41,098 bases of DNA from Verrucomicrobiales bacterium. GTDB lineage: Bacteria; Verrucomicrobiota; Verrucomicrobiia; Limisphaerales; UBA9464. The translations under genes and the position numbers were made by a program. The notes beneath the pieces were generated by a model. That model did not search any database. It had not been told where the DNA came from and saw only the letters and a program-made list of their open reading frames with translations. The stretch spans positions 1 through 41,098 of the forward strand of contig SYMJ01000125.1 in the NCBI GenBank assembly GCA_005805505.1. The letters are read 5' to 3'. Below are positions 17,682 through 26,554 of the stretch, piece after piece; position 1 is the first letter of the stretch; the number at the start of each line of letters is the position of its first letter.

Positions 17682-19055
17682 ATGAAGCCTGTTTTCCAGT
17701 ACCTCGAGGAACACCAGACCCAGTTCATCGACTCCCTCTGCGACTATGTGCGCTTTCCGAGTGTTAGCGCCCAACCCAAGCACGCGCCGGATCTCCGTGC
17801 GGCGGCGCAGTGGATTGCTGACCGCGCCCGGAGTTTGACATTGGACACCACGGTCCATGAAACCGACGGCAACCCCATCGTCGTGGCCCGCACTCCCAAG
17901 TCGGATCCCAAGAAACCGACGTTCCTGGTGTACGGCCATTATGATGTCCAACCGCCCGAACCATTCGATTTGTGGAAGACCCCACCGTTCGAACCCCGCA
18001 TCGAAGGCCGGAATCTCTTTGCCCGTGGATCAGCCGACAACAAGGGGCAACATTTGGCCCACCTGAATGCGGTCGAAGCCTACGTGCGCAGTGGCACACC
18101 GTTGCCGTGCAACCTGATCTTCCTCATCGAGGGCGAAGAAGAAGTAGGTTCCACTCAGCTTTACAGCTTCCTGCCTAAGCACCGAAAGGAACTGGCCTGC
18201 GACGCGGTCGTGATTTCGGACAATGGTATTCCCTCGTTAGAATACCCTGCATTGACCTACGGCCTGCGCGGTATCGCCGCACTCGAGGTCCGGATCGACG
18301 GCCCTTCGCGAGATCTTCATTCCGGCCTCTTCGGCGGAAGCTTAGAAAACCCGGCCTTCGCCTTGTGCCAGTTGCTCGCCCAAATGCGGGACAAGCGCGG
18401 TCGAATTACCGTGCCCGGATTCTATGATAAAGTGGCCCCGCTCAGCGCCTACGAGCGCAAGCAAATGGCTAGGATTCCGCAGAATGACAAGCGGTACGCC
18501 AAGTTCCTCGGAGTGCCTGAGCTCACTGGCGAAACGGGGTTCACTGCCAACGAACGCCGCACCTGCCGACCCACCTTCGAAATCAATGGCCTGACCAGCG
18601 GATACCAAGGCGAAGGCAGCAAAACCATCGTGCCTGCCTGGGCCAGCGCTAAGATCACCCTCCGGCTAGTCCCCGACCAGACGCCCACCAAGATCCTGGC
18701 GGCTGTCAAAAAGCACCTTCAATCGCTGTGCCCGCCGACCGTGCGCCTCACGGTGAAGCACGGTCACGGTGGCGAACCGTACCTTGTTTCACCGAAGGGT
18801 CCCCTCGCCCAGGCCGCCTTGCGCGCCATGTCTGCTGGCTTCAATCGCGAGGCGCTGCTTATGCGCGAAGGCGGCAGTATTCCCATCGTGGCCGCCTTCA
18901 AGAAGCACTTGCGAGCCGATACCCTGCTCCTTGGTATGTCCTTGCCCGACGACAATCCCCATTCGCCCAACGAGAAGTTTAGCCTCGATGCTTATGACGC
19001 CGGCATGCGGATGGCCGTGCAGCTGTGGCCCGAATTGGCCGCCGCCTGCGCATGA
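17682..19055 (+). CDS. M20 family metallopeptidase (dipeptidase-like)
   Basis: This is a 457-residue cytosolic di-zinc peptidase of the DapE/ArgE/CPG2 clan, closest to the CNDP/DUG1-type dipeptidases. Metal ligands and catalytic residues are visible: His86 and Asp88 in YGHYDVQPP, bridging Asp119 in GSADNKGQ, catalytic Glu152 and ligand Glu153 in IEGEEEVGS, and Asp180 in VISDNG. The dimerisation domain contains the family's DLHSGLFGG motif and the FEINGLTSGYQGEG segment. The late ligand region is LGMSLPDDNPHSPNEKF, with the final His. All expected residues are kept, so activity is likely on small peptides. Its stop overlaps the ATG of the next gene (ATGA, 19052-19055), a strong sign of translational coupling with the COG0523 GTPase. 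Confidence 0.93.
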   Translation: MKPVFQYLEEHQTQFIDSLCDYVRFPSVSAQPKHAPDLRAAAQWIADRARSLTLDTTVHETDGNPIVVARTPKSDPKKPTFLVYGHYDVQPPEPFDLWKTPPFEPRIEGRNLFARGSADNKGQHLAHLNAVEAYVRSGTPLPCNLIFLIEGEEEVGSTQLYSFLPKHRKELACDAVVISDNGIPSLEYPALTYGLRGIAALEVRIDGPSRDLHSGLFGGSLENPAFALCQLLAQMRDKRGRITVPGFYDKVAPLSAYERKQMARIPQNDKRYAKFLGVPELTGETGFTANERRTCRPTFEINGLTSGYQGEGSKTIVPAWASAKITLRLVPDQTPTKILAAVKKHLQSLCPPTVRLTVKHGHGGEPYLVSPKGPLAQAALRAMSAGFNREALLMREGGSIPIVAAFKKHLRADTLLLGMSLPDDNPHSPNEKFSLDAYDAGMRMAVQLWPELAAACA

Positions 19056-20086
19056 ATCCCGAGAACGCCACGGAACAACCCATGGCCGCGAAACACCGTT
19101 TGCCGGTGATTCTGGTCACCGGATTTCTAGGATCGGGCAAGACCACGCTGCTACTGCGATGGCTGCGGGAATCGCCGGCCACGGGCTTGCGCATGGGCGT
19201 GGTGATGAACGAGTTCGGGGCCGAGAGCGTCGACAGCCAAATCCTCGATCGCCCCGGTTTGCCTGTGGCCCAGGTGAGCGGCGGCTGTGTGTGCTGCGCG
19301 CCAGAGAACGAGCTGGACCGAGCCGTGACTCAATTGGCCAAGTCCGGGGACTGCGATTACATCGTCGTGGAAACCAGCGGATTGGCAGACCCGGACAGTG
19401 TCATCGATATCCTCACGGATACCGACTTGTTAGAGCATGCCCAATTGCACGCCGTGGTCAGCGTCGTGGACGCCCCATGGTATGCCCAACCCGAGGGCGA
19501 CATCGGAGAGCGGGTATTGGCCCGCAAGCAAATCGAGTTCGCCAACGTCCTGTGCCTCTCCAAATGCGATCGCCTTGATCCAAGCCAATTGGATTCGCTG
19601 GAAACACTCATCGCCGAACAAAATCCCAGCGCCCAACGCATCCGGCTCCCCTTCGGTCTGCCAGACATCGGTGATCTCCTCCGCAGGCCCCCCGCCGAGG
19701 TGCGTATTGAGGCAACCGATGACGCAATGAACGATGGGGAGTCTCCGGCCACCCCTCATTTGCACACCGGCTATCGCAGCGTGACGTGGCGATTTCCGGT
19801 GCCTGTGGAGCGGAAGGCCTTTGAGACCTATCTCAGCCGGCTCAATCCGCGCGAGGTCGTGCGAGCCAAGGGGTTCGTGCGGTTTACCCATGCTCCGGAG
19901 AAACTCTTCCTGTTCCAACAAGTCTGGGGCCACCACTTCATCGAAGAGTTCCCCGCCCTCCCGCACCCCGCAGCCATCGCCGTGCTCATTGGGCCCAATT
20001 TGGACCCAGCCCTTCATCAAGTAGCCTTACGGTCCCTGTGCTTTGGTGCCTCACGTCCCTCAGGATTGTTTCTCAGCACCGAGTGA
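19052..20086 (+). CDS. COG0523/CobW-family P-loop GTPase (metal chaperone-like)
   Basis: The product is 344 residues from ATG 19052, which overlaps the peptidase stop. The P-loop is TGFLGSGKTTLL (23-34). The family metal site GGCVCCAP has the CxCC motif (Cys79, Cys81, Cys82), and VVETSGLADP is the Walker B-like segment. The G4 element reads CLSKCD where NKxD is usual, an uncommon change that may alter nucleotide choice. The C-terminal CobW domain begins near SVTWRFPVPVERKAFETYL and ends with the HHFIEEF His-rich strand. Family members deliver zinc, cobalt or iron to client enzymes. The peptidase encoded in the same operon needs two metals, so it is a natural candidate client. That link is inference. 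A second start is Met11 (19082). Confidence 0.92.
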   Translation: MNPENATEQPMAAKHRLPVILVTGFLGSGKTTLLLRWLRESPATGLRMGVVMNEFGAESVDSQILDRPGLPVAQVSGGCVCCAPENELDRAVTQLAKSGDCDYIVVETSGLADPDSVIDILTDTDLLEHAQLHAVVSVVDAPWYAQPEGDIGERVLARKQIEFANVLCLSKCDRLDPSQLDSLETLIAEQNPSAQRIRLPFGLPDIGDLLRRPPAEVRIEATDDAMNDGESPATPHLHTGYRSVTWRFPVPVERKAFETYLSRLNPREVVRAKGFVRFTHAPEKLFLFQQVWGHHFIEEFPALPHPAAIAVLIGPNLDPALHQVALRSLCFGASRPSGLFLSTE

Positions 20087-20108
20087 CTCATCAGGACGCC
20101 AAAAACAA

Positions 20109-20125
20109 TGGCCGGCTGCCGGCCA
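20109..20125. terminator. Perfect 8-bp hairpin between convergent genes
   Basis: TGGCCGGC and GCCGGCCA flank a single T, 23 bp after the COG0523 stop and before the end of the Gfo/Idh gene. Its place between convergent genes suits a bidirectional terminator. No U-run follows, and the very short loop would need the central pairs to open. Confidence 0.35.
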
Positions 20126-20160
20126 CGCCCTAGGGTGGCTCTTAATAGCAAAAAATGGGC

Positions 20161-21462
20161 TCAGGACATGGAGTAGGACCACGGCGCCCTGGGCTTGCGT
20201 GACACCAGTCGATTGGCTTCGGGGTCTTTGCGGAACTGCTCCTTCACCGGATCCCAATGCAGCGGACGGCGCAACTGGTAACCAATATTGGCCAAGTGGC
20301 AGATGGAGGCTGTTCGATGCCCCACCTCGACCGGACAAATCGCCTGCCGGCGTTCACGCACGCAGTCCAACCAGTTCCTCATGTGTTGGTTGGAGGGGTA
20401 GACGCGTTGGTCGGTGGCTGACAAGGGAGCGCTCAGGATCTCCGGCCGACTGCTCTCCATGACTCCGCGATCCACATAAAGGGTTCCATCGGTTCCCTCG
20501 AAGGTGCATCCGCTCTTCCCACCATGGAAGAGTTCCACGCCATTGGCATAAGTGAACTTGAGTCCGGTGAGGGCCTCTCCCGCAGGCGGCGTAATTAACG
20601 TGGGGCCGCTGGCGTCCATGCCCATGACCCATTGCGCGATGTCAAAGTGGTGCGCCCCCATGTCGGCCAAGGAGCCACCCGCAAACTCACGGTAATTGCG
20701 GAAGAGCGGGTAGTGCCTGTGCATGCCCTTGGGACACAGGATCTCGTTGTAGCCACGCGACGGGGCCGGGCCCAGCCACAGTTCCCAATTCACATCGGCG
20801 GGTGTGGGTTGATCGGGTAAATCGCACGCCACCGGTGGAGCGCCCACGCCCACATGGATCGTCTTGAGGCGGCCAATCCGGCCGTTCCAAATAAACTCCA
20901 CGGCCTTCCGGAATCGGTCGTTGAACTCGCTGCGCTGCTGGCTGCCGGTCTGGAAAATGATGCGGTGCTTTTTCACTGCGTCCACCAACAGCCGTCCCTC
21001 GTGGATATTTTGTGTGAGGGGTTTCTCGCAATAAATGTCCTTACCCGCACGAGCCGCCGCCAAAGCGATGACCACATGCATGTGATCGGGTGTGGCCACG
21101 ACCACGGCATCGATGTCCTTACGGGCGATCAGATCGCGAAAATCGATATAAGCATCACAGCCCTTGAACACCCCATCTTTTTGGCGCGCTGCGTAGCGCT
21201 TCTCTACTTGAGACTGCGCCGTTTCCCGACGGGTTTTCTCCACATCGCAAACGGCCACCACTTGAACATCCTCATATCCCAACAATCGATCGAGATGGCC
21301 ACGTCCCATCGCACCAATGCCGATCATTCCTACGGTGATCCGCTCGGAGGCCGATCGAGAGCGGGCGGCCGACATCGCCAATGGCGTCAGGAGCAGTCCT
21401 GCTCCGGCCGCGGCCGTGCGTTGGAGAAATTGACGTCGGGATTGGCTCAACTGCGTTTTCAT
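20161..21462 (-). CDS. Tat-exported Gfo/Idh/MocA family oxidoreductase
   Basis: This is a 433-residue NAD(P)-dependent dehydrogenase family member acting on sugars or inositols. The start at 21462 gives a twin-arginine signal, SRRQFLQRTAAAGAGLL, so it is exported folded with its cofactor. The Rossmann fold reads VGMIGIGAMGRGH, followed by VVAVCDVEK, then VVVATPDHMHVVI and the family's CEKPLT motif. In the C-terminal domain, GAHHFDIAQWVMGMD holds the catalytic His region. Exported Gfo/Idh proteins are abundant in Planctomycetes and Verrucomicrobiota. It is the last gene of the minus-strand block, 92 bp after the cytochrome/propeller gene, so its substrate may be tied to that complex. The frame is open upstream to 21534 without homology. 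Confidence 0.9.
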   Translation of the reverse strand: MKTQLSQSRRQFLQRTAAAGAGLLLTPLAMSAARSRSASERITVGMIGIGAMGRGHLDRLLGYEDVQVVAVCDVEKTRRETAQSQVEKRYAARQKDGVFKGCDAYIDFRDLIARKDIDAVVVATPDHMHVVIALAAARAGKDIYCEKPLTQNIHEGRLLVDAVKKHRIIFQTGSQQRSEFNDRFRKAVEFIWNGRIGRLKTIHVGVGAPPVACDLPDQPTPADVNWELWLGPAPSRGYNEILCPKGMHRHYPLFRNYREFAGGSLADMGAHHFDIAQWVMGMDASGPTLITPPAGEALTGLKFTYANGVELFHGGKSGCTFEGTDGTLYVDRGVMESSRPEILSAPLSATDQRVYPSNQHMRNWLDCVRERRQAICPVEVGHRTASICHLANIGYQLRRPLHWDPVKEQFRKDPEANRLVSRKPRAPWSYSMS

Positions 21463-21553
21463 AGGAGGGATAGGCGTATTCAAAACACGCAATCCATCTG
21501 CGGTCCACTGTGGATCAGTAGTTTCTGCAATCACGACCCCTCTTCTGGATTGG

Positions 21554-24500
21554 TTAGGATCCCGTTAGGTGGTTTACCGTGCCATGCAGCACCCGCTCCA
21601 CCGTAGTCCCACCTGGAACAGCCAAACGCAGCTTCAACTCATAGCAATGGGTCGGAGCCAACTCCGGGATGTCCAAGATCACCGTCTGGCGATCGGCCTC
21701 GAGACGCGCCCCGCGGATGCTTAAGGCGTGTTCACCGTGGTGATCCGAGCCATAACCCGCCGTCCTCTTGAGGGACCAAACCTTGAGGGCAAACGCCTCA
21801 GGCCGGATCGCTTCGGGATTTACTGGATCGCTCAGGCGCACCGACAGCGTCCCTTTTCCTGGCTCGATGGCCACCGGCAGGTAAGCCGGTGTGTTCGCAC
21901 GACGAATGCGGTGAAAGCCTCCCGGACCCGTTGCATTGCCCGCCCACGCGAACATCCCACACGTGTACAACGCCCCGTCGGATCCAAATCGTCCGCGCAT
22001 GATCCCCGTGGCAAAGGCCGGCATGGGTAATTCGCACACCGCTCCCTGTGAGGGCGCGTTGCGCTGGGAATGTGGCACGATGAACACCCGGCCGGTACCG
22101 TAACTCAGATTCAAGAGCGATCCGCCCAAAGAACCCCAGGCTCCCTTCGGCACCCACACCAATTCAGCCGGACTGCGATCCTTCTGGTTGGTGATCCAAA
22201 CCATGGGCGGTTCCATCGCCGAGTCGGCCGTGTTGGTCACACTCGTGTAGCCGAACATGTTGCCGTAAAAGCCCCCCACCTTCACCCGATTGATCCGGTT
22301 TTTGGGAGTCCAGAAACCCTCCTGATCGGTCACGAAGAAACTGCCGTCCGGGTTGAGGCACACCCCGTTGGCCGCGCGGAAGCCCGTGGCCAAGATGTCC
22401 GTCTGACGGCCGTCGGCCCGGACCCGCAACAAGGTGCCATGATGGGGCACCACTGAATCTAGGGCGTGCCGGCCGGATTTAGCGTAGTACAAATTGCCAT
22501 CCCCATCGGTTTGCAAACCCATGGCAAATTCATGGAAGTGCTCGGTGACCTGGTGGTCGTTGTTGAAATTGCCGATGAAATCCACCTCTCCGTCTCCGTT
22601 GAGATCTTGGAGTCGCGCGATTTGATCGCGGCATGTAATGAAAAGATCCGGACCTCGATATTTGACTCCCAGTGGTTGGAACAGACCACTCACAATCCGT
22701 CTCCACCGCAAGGTAGCCGGGGCCGGATCCGTCAGGCCTTCCACCCGCCAGACATCGCCATTCCAAGTGCCCACCATGGCGGCACGGCCGTCGGGCGTGA
22801 AATCAAAGCCACCCGGGCGCATCCAACTTTGCCACGGGTTCTCCACCGGCAGCGGAAAGTCGTCGGCAATAAAAGGGCCATCGGTCTTTCCAGGCTGCGA
22901 CCGGGTCTCAATTTCTTCATCCCAGCGCTTGGGCCCACCGTGAGTGAAGGGCTCCAAGTCCATCGGCCCACGAATGGTCGGCATCAGCGCGGCGAGCGAC
23001 GCGGGATCGGCTCGCGAAATGTAAATCCGGCTCTTGGCCGAAGGAGGCAATTCAGCGACCCAAAAGCCGGACTGTTTTTTGAGAGTCCCATCTCCCGACA
23101 GCGCCACCGAGACCGTCTCTGGGGCTACCCTCAGATGGATGGGCTTGCCCAACTTCCCGAGATTCAGGGTGCGGGTGAAAACCGGTGTGGTGCCGTAGTC
23201 CAGCCAACCGGGTGATTCGAGCACCCGCGTGCCGCTCACGGTGGCCGCGATCACCACCGTTTTGCCGTGAAGATAGAGCCCGTCATACCGTGCCCATTCC
23301 CGAGGCAAGGGTCCGTAGCGACGCCCATCTTTCCCGAGCAGACGGTGGTCGGACCAATCACCCTCAGGGGAGGCGACTCCAGGTGCGACCGGATTGACGA
23401 AATGCCGTTGGCCGATCAAGCCGGTGTGGGTTCCATGGCTTCCATCGAAGGCAATGCCCTTCCAATCCACAAACTCGCCGGTCGTTGCCGCAGCCACCCG
23501 CAGCGTGTCCTCATCGTAGACCATCCAAGCACGTCCCTTGCTGACGCCGCCGGGCCCTTCGTCGAGACGAATGGCGATGCCCTTCTGAGCAATATTTCCG
23601 GGTGCCACCTGAAAGGTCCAAAAGAGCGCCGGGCCGAAATCCATCCGCAGATACGGCGCAGGCGTCCGATCTTCCACTTCGACCGGAGCCCGTGTGAGTC
23701 CCTTGGGCAGTGCGTTCAACAGAGCGGGCGTCACGGCGACAAACTGACTGGGGTTGTGCGGCCGCAGGAAGGTCTCCCGGATGTACTGAATCACACTGTA
23801 CTTCTGGGCGGTGGTGTACTGGTTCTGCGGCACCATCTGCCCATAGCCATGGGTTAAGGTGTGGAACATTGAGTCTGGGTCGTAACCATTCTTGAACACG
23901 CCCTCAGCAAAGCGTAGCGCGGTTGGAAGCGATCCCGGGGCCTCCCGAGTTCCGTGACAAGCGACGCACAGCGCGTCGTAGATGGCCTTTCCTTCGGCCA
24001 GGGTGCGATCATTCCAACCGGCCACCACGGCAGCATGGTCGGCGCTCTCCAATGGCTGCACCCAAGCATGGCGCACGGCCACTCCGTTGGCGGGTTCGAT
24101 GACAGGACGATCGGAGGCATCGCCCGGTTGGTGAACAAAGTCGGCAGTCCCAACGGTCGGTCCGGCCGGATCAAGCAACGCACCGATCTCGGATTCCGAG
24201 AATCCGCGCCGCCACAGTCTCACGCTTTCCACCCGACCGCGGCTCAAGTTGCCAGCGAAGTCGGGAGTGGCTCTTCCGACCTTGAGAATTTGCCCTGCAG
24301 GATCTGGCTTCGAAAAATCCGCCCGGTCCGAGATCTTGCGGCCATCGAGCCAGATCCGTGTTCTCCCAGAGATCACGCTGAGAATGGCCACATGGGGTTT
24401 CCCGTCGTCCACCCGAGGGCCGCCGCTCAAGGCTCCCAACCAACCGATGTCATAAACCAAATGGCCGTCTCGGATGAACAGGGCCTTGGAACCCGGTTCC

Positions 24501-24970
24501 CAGTTTCCCAGGGGAGAACAAACTGCGAAGAGCGTGCCCGGTCCCTGGGCTGCAAACTGCACCCGAGCCGTCACATCCTTACCGAATGTTATGCCCGCAG
24601 ATGGGAAATCAACGCCGCCGCCGGTGCTGAGTGCCGCAATTTCTTCGGGACCTCGGACCAGCGCGCCATCGCTCCAGACACGGAGAATCGCTGGACCCTC
24701 AGCGGGGTGCTCCACTGCGATGTCTTGAGCAACCGCTCCCCGGAGAGGGAGACTCCATTCCTTGCCCCATCGAACCACACCTCCGGTTTTGTCGCTGAAC
24801 TCAACATGCAAGCGGTAGCTGCGAGGCCACTCCGGTGTCTCCATCGACAGAGCGTGCCGGGGCGGAGCGGAGGCCAGGGTTTGGATCAACGAAAAACCGG
24901 CCAATGCGGTCAACGCGGTCATCCAAATCCGCAGGGCAACTCCGTCCAGAAAAGGTCTCTTCGCAGTCAT
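21554..24970 (-). CDS. Exported LamG / cytochrome c / beta-propeller protein (PVC-type, DUF6797-like)
   Basis: The 1,138-residue product has an N-terminal hydrophobic signal (IWMTALTALAGFSLIQTLASA). Domains in order are these. A LamG/concanavalin-like fold (about 125-265) contains RTRIWLDGRKIS. A mono-haem cytochrome c domain (about 322-400) has CVACH at 335-339. A beta-rich central part (about 430-650) has no firm assignment. A six-bladed NHL/glucose-dehydrogenase-like propeller (about 690-950) contains LNGDGEVDFIGNFNNDHQ and GFRAANGVCLNPDGSF. A C-terminal beta domain ends the chain. Such giant fusions are characteristic of Verrucomicrobiota and Planctomycetes and are thought to oxidise or bind extracellular sugars. 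The haem and propeller in one chain imply electron transfer from a bound substrate. This is inference, and no substrate is known. Confidence 0.85.
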   Translation of the reverse strand: MTAKRPFLDGVALRIWMTALTALAGFSLIQTLASAPPRHALSMETPEWPRSYRLHVEFSDKTGGVVRWGKEWSLPLRGAVAQDIAVEHPAEGPAILRVWSDGALVRGPEEIAALSTGGGVDFPSAGITFGKDVTARVQFAAQGPGTLFAVCSPLGNWEPGSKALFIRDGHLVYDIGWLGALSGGPRVDDGKPHVAILSVISGRTRIWLDGRKISDRADFSKPDPAGQILKVGRATPDFAGNLSRGRVESVRLWRRGFSESEIGALLDPAGPTVGTADFVHQPGDASDRPVIEPANGVAVRHAWVQPLESADHAAVVAGWNDRTLAEGKAIYDALCVACHGTREAPGSLPTALRFAEGVFKNGYDPDSMFHTLTHGYGQMVPQNQYTTAQKYSVIQYIRETFLRPHNPSQFVAVTPALLNALPKGLTRAPVEVEDRTPAPYLRMDFGPALFWTFQVAPGNIAQKGIAIRLDEGPGGVSKGRAWMVYDEDTLRVAAATTGEFVDWKGIAFDGSHGTHTGLIGQRHFVNPVAPGVASPEGDWSDHRLLGKDGRRYGPLPREWARYDGLYLHGKTVVIAATVSGTRVLESPGWLDYGTTPVFTRTLNLGKLGKPIHLRVAPETVSVALSGDGTLKKQSGFWVAELPPSAKSRIYISRADPASLAALMPTIRGPMDLEPFTHGGPKRWDEEIETRSQPGKTDGPFIADDFPLPVENPWQSWMRPGGFDFTPDGRAAMVGTWNGDVWRVEGLTDPAPATLRWRRIVSGLFQPLGVKYRGPDLFITCRDQIARLQDLNGDGEVDFIGNFNNDHQVTEHFHEFAMGLQTDGDGNLYYAKSGRHALDSVVPHHGTLLRVRADGRQTDILATGFRAANGVCLNPDGSFFVTDQEGFWTPKNRINRVKVGGFYGNMFGYTSVTNTADSAMEPPMVWITNQKDRSPAELVWVPKGAWGSLGGSLLNLSYGTGRVFIVPHSQRNAPSQGAVCELPMPAFATGIMRGRFGSDGALYTCGMFAWAGNATGPGGFHRIRRANTPAYLPVAIEPGKGTLSVRLSDPVNPEAIRPEAFALKVWSLKRTAGYGSDHHGEHALSIRGARLEADRQTVILDIPELAPTHCYELKLRLAVPGGTTVERVLHGTVNHLTGS

Positions 24971-25055
24971 GGTCTTGTGGGGAACTTCTGGACGAGAGTT
25001 CCTGCAATCGACGAGCCGGTAAAGCGGTGCCTGATCAAAATCACCTGATAGCCAC

Positions 25056-25166
25056 TCACTTCGCCTGGGTCGTTGGCTTGGTATCCCCTGGCTTGGATTC
25101 GGCGTGCATGAGCAGCGCCCAACTCATGCCGATCGTGGCGATCGTGGCGAAGGCCTAGATGTTCAT
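25056..25166 (-). other. Candidate small ORF overlapping the DUF1552 stop, interrupted at codon 4 by TAG
   Basis: An ATG at 25166-25164 overlaps the DUF1552 TGA (ATGA). It is followed by AAC ATC TAG and then an open frame of 32 further codons that ends in TGA at 25058-25056. Without the TAG the peptide would be MNI-x-AFATIATIGMSWALLMHAES and then KPGDTKPTTQAK: a short hydrophobic segment with a Lys/Thr-rich tail, like a small envelope peptide. The ATGA coupling and the signal-like composition suggest a former or recoded small gene. A later ATG (in GMSW) gives 23 residues. Chance is possible for so short a frame. Confidence 0.35.
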
Positions 25167-26554
25167 GCCTTGCCGATGGAGTTCCTGATTTCTTGGAGCT
25201 GCTTGGTAGCGATCCCAACAGGTCGGTCCAGCGGGATGCCGGCACACGCCAGCAGCGTGGTTAGCAAATCCCCCTGATTGCCTTTGACGCCGTTCAGGAA
25301 ACGCCCCGTGTTGAGCGATCCCCCGCCCTTTCCGGCGAGGATGAACGGCAGGTTTTCCCGGGCGTGCACGTTGCCGTCTTCTAACCCGGAGCCCCACATC
25401 ATGATGCAGTTGTCGAGCAGCGTACCGTCCCCTTCCTTCAGTTGATGCATCTTCTGCACCATCCGAGCGAACTGGGCGATATTGAAGGCGGTGATCGCCG
25501 CCACCTTGCTGACCTTATCGAACTCGTTGCTGTGGTGCGTTTGCGAATGGTGTTCGTCGTTGAACCCCAGTTCCGGGTAGGACACCCCATTCGGAGTGGA
25601 GCCGATATAAGTACTGACGCGAGTCGTGTCAGTCTGGAACGCCAGCACGTTCAAATCGCACATCACCTCCATGTATTCGCTGCGCTTTTCGCCCTCGGGA
25701 ATTTTGATATCGATGGGCGGCGAATCTGACGCCAACCGTTTGCTCACACTCACACCCGCTGCCTCCAAAGCCGCTTCCTTCTGACGGTACTCGATGGCTG
25801 CAATGCGACGTTCTACACTGCGAACGCTGTCGAGGTATTCATCGAGCTTGTGCTGATCGTCCCGAGGCAACTTGCGGCGCAAGTCTTTGGCACCGCCAAG
25901 GACGAGATCGAGCATCTGACGATCCAAAGGATCCGCCTTGCCGGAGCTCCCGGTTTTCTTGGACTTCCCAAAGAGCCGATTGAGGACATTCCGCGGATTA
26001 ATTTCGGCCGGGACGGCCTGAGTAGCCGAACGAAAACTGCAGTGGGAATAGTACCCCTCATTGAGTCCGTCTTGGTTCTCCTTGTGCGTCTGGGGCATCG
26101 TGGCCAACTCCAGAGACGGCAGCGCCGTGAAGCCCCCCACGAAATTCGCGGCGATCTGATCCGCGGAAATCGCGATGTTGATGACATCTCTCTGTTTCGC
26201 ATCGGGCAACGCCGCGGTGAGCCAGGTGGACAACTCGAGCGCATGGGGAGCTCCATTAAATGGCGCAATCGGCACTCCGGAGATGCCCTTCATCATCAGG
26301 CATTGATCCAACACGGGGCGCAGCGAGGCCAAGGCGGGCGGCGGAGAGGTCAGGAAACTCTCCGGACTCTTCGGCCAAAACTGCTCCATAATGACCCCAT
26401 GGGGCATGTACATGAACCCGAGTCGGACCGGCGGTTTGCCAGCCTTGCCCTTGCCGGCTTCGGCCCAAGCCATGATGTCCAAGAGCGGTAGGGCGAGCGA
26501 AGCCCCGATGCCTTTGAGGCATGTGCGACGATCCATCAGGCGGTTACTTTTCAT
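25163..26554 (-). CDS. Tat-exported DUF1552 protein
   Basis: The 463-residue protein has a Tat-like signal ([20 protein letters not shown], using Met7). DUF1552 features follow: [18 protein letters not shown] near the N-terminus, [12 protein letters not shown], a central [36 protein letters not shown], and the late [20 protein letters not shown] and [10 protein letters not shown] motifs. The last resemble the metal-site end of the alkaline-phosphatase/sulfatase superfamily, to which DUF1501 and DUF1552 are distantly related. The enzymatic role is unknown. The start overlaps the stop of the DUF1592 gene by 11 bp, the standard pairing of these two families. The lower MDRR start (26536) would still carry the signal. 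Confidence 0.9.
   Translation of the reverse strand: MKSNRLMDRRTCLKGIGASLALPLLDIMAWAEAGKGKAGKPPVRLGFMYMPHGVIMEQFWPKSPESFLTSPPPALASLRPVLDQCLMMKGISGVPIAPFNGAPHALELSTWLTAALPDAKQRDVINIAISADQIAANFVGGFTALPSLELATMPQTHKENQDGLNEGYYSHCSFRSATQAVPAEINPRNVLNRLFGKSKKTGSSGKADPLDRQMLDLVLGGAKDLRRKLPRDDQHKLDEYLDSVRSVERRIAAIEYRQKEAALEAAGVSVSKRLASDSPPIDIKIPEGEKRSEYMEVMCDLNVLAFQTDTTRVSTYIGSTPNGVSYPELGFNDEHHSQTHHSNEFDKVSKVAAITAFNIAQFARMVQKMHQLKEGDGTLLDNCIMMWGSGLEDGNVHARENLPFILAGKGGGSLNTGRFLNGVKGNQGDLLTTLLACAGIPLDRPVGIATKQLQEIRNSIGKA

Noticed and set aside
23954-25048. Long plus-strand open frame opposite the cytochrome/propeller gene
   Set aside because: Antisense to a confident gene, with atypical composition and no recognisable motif.
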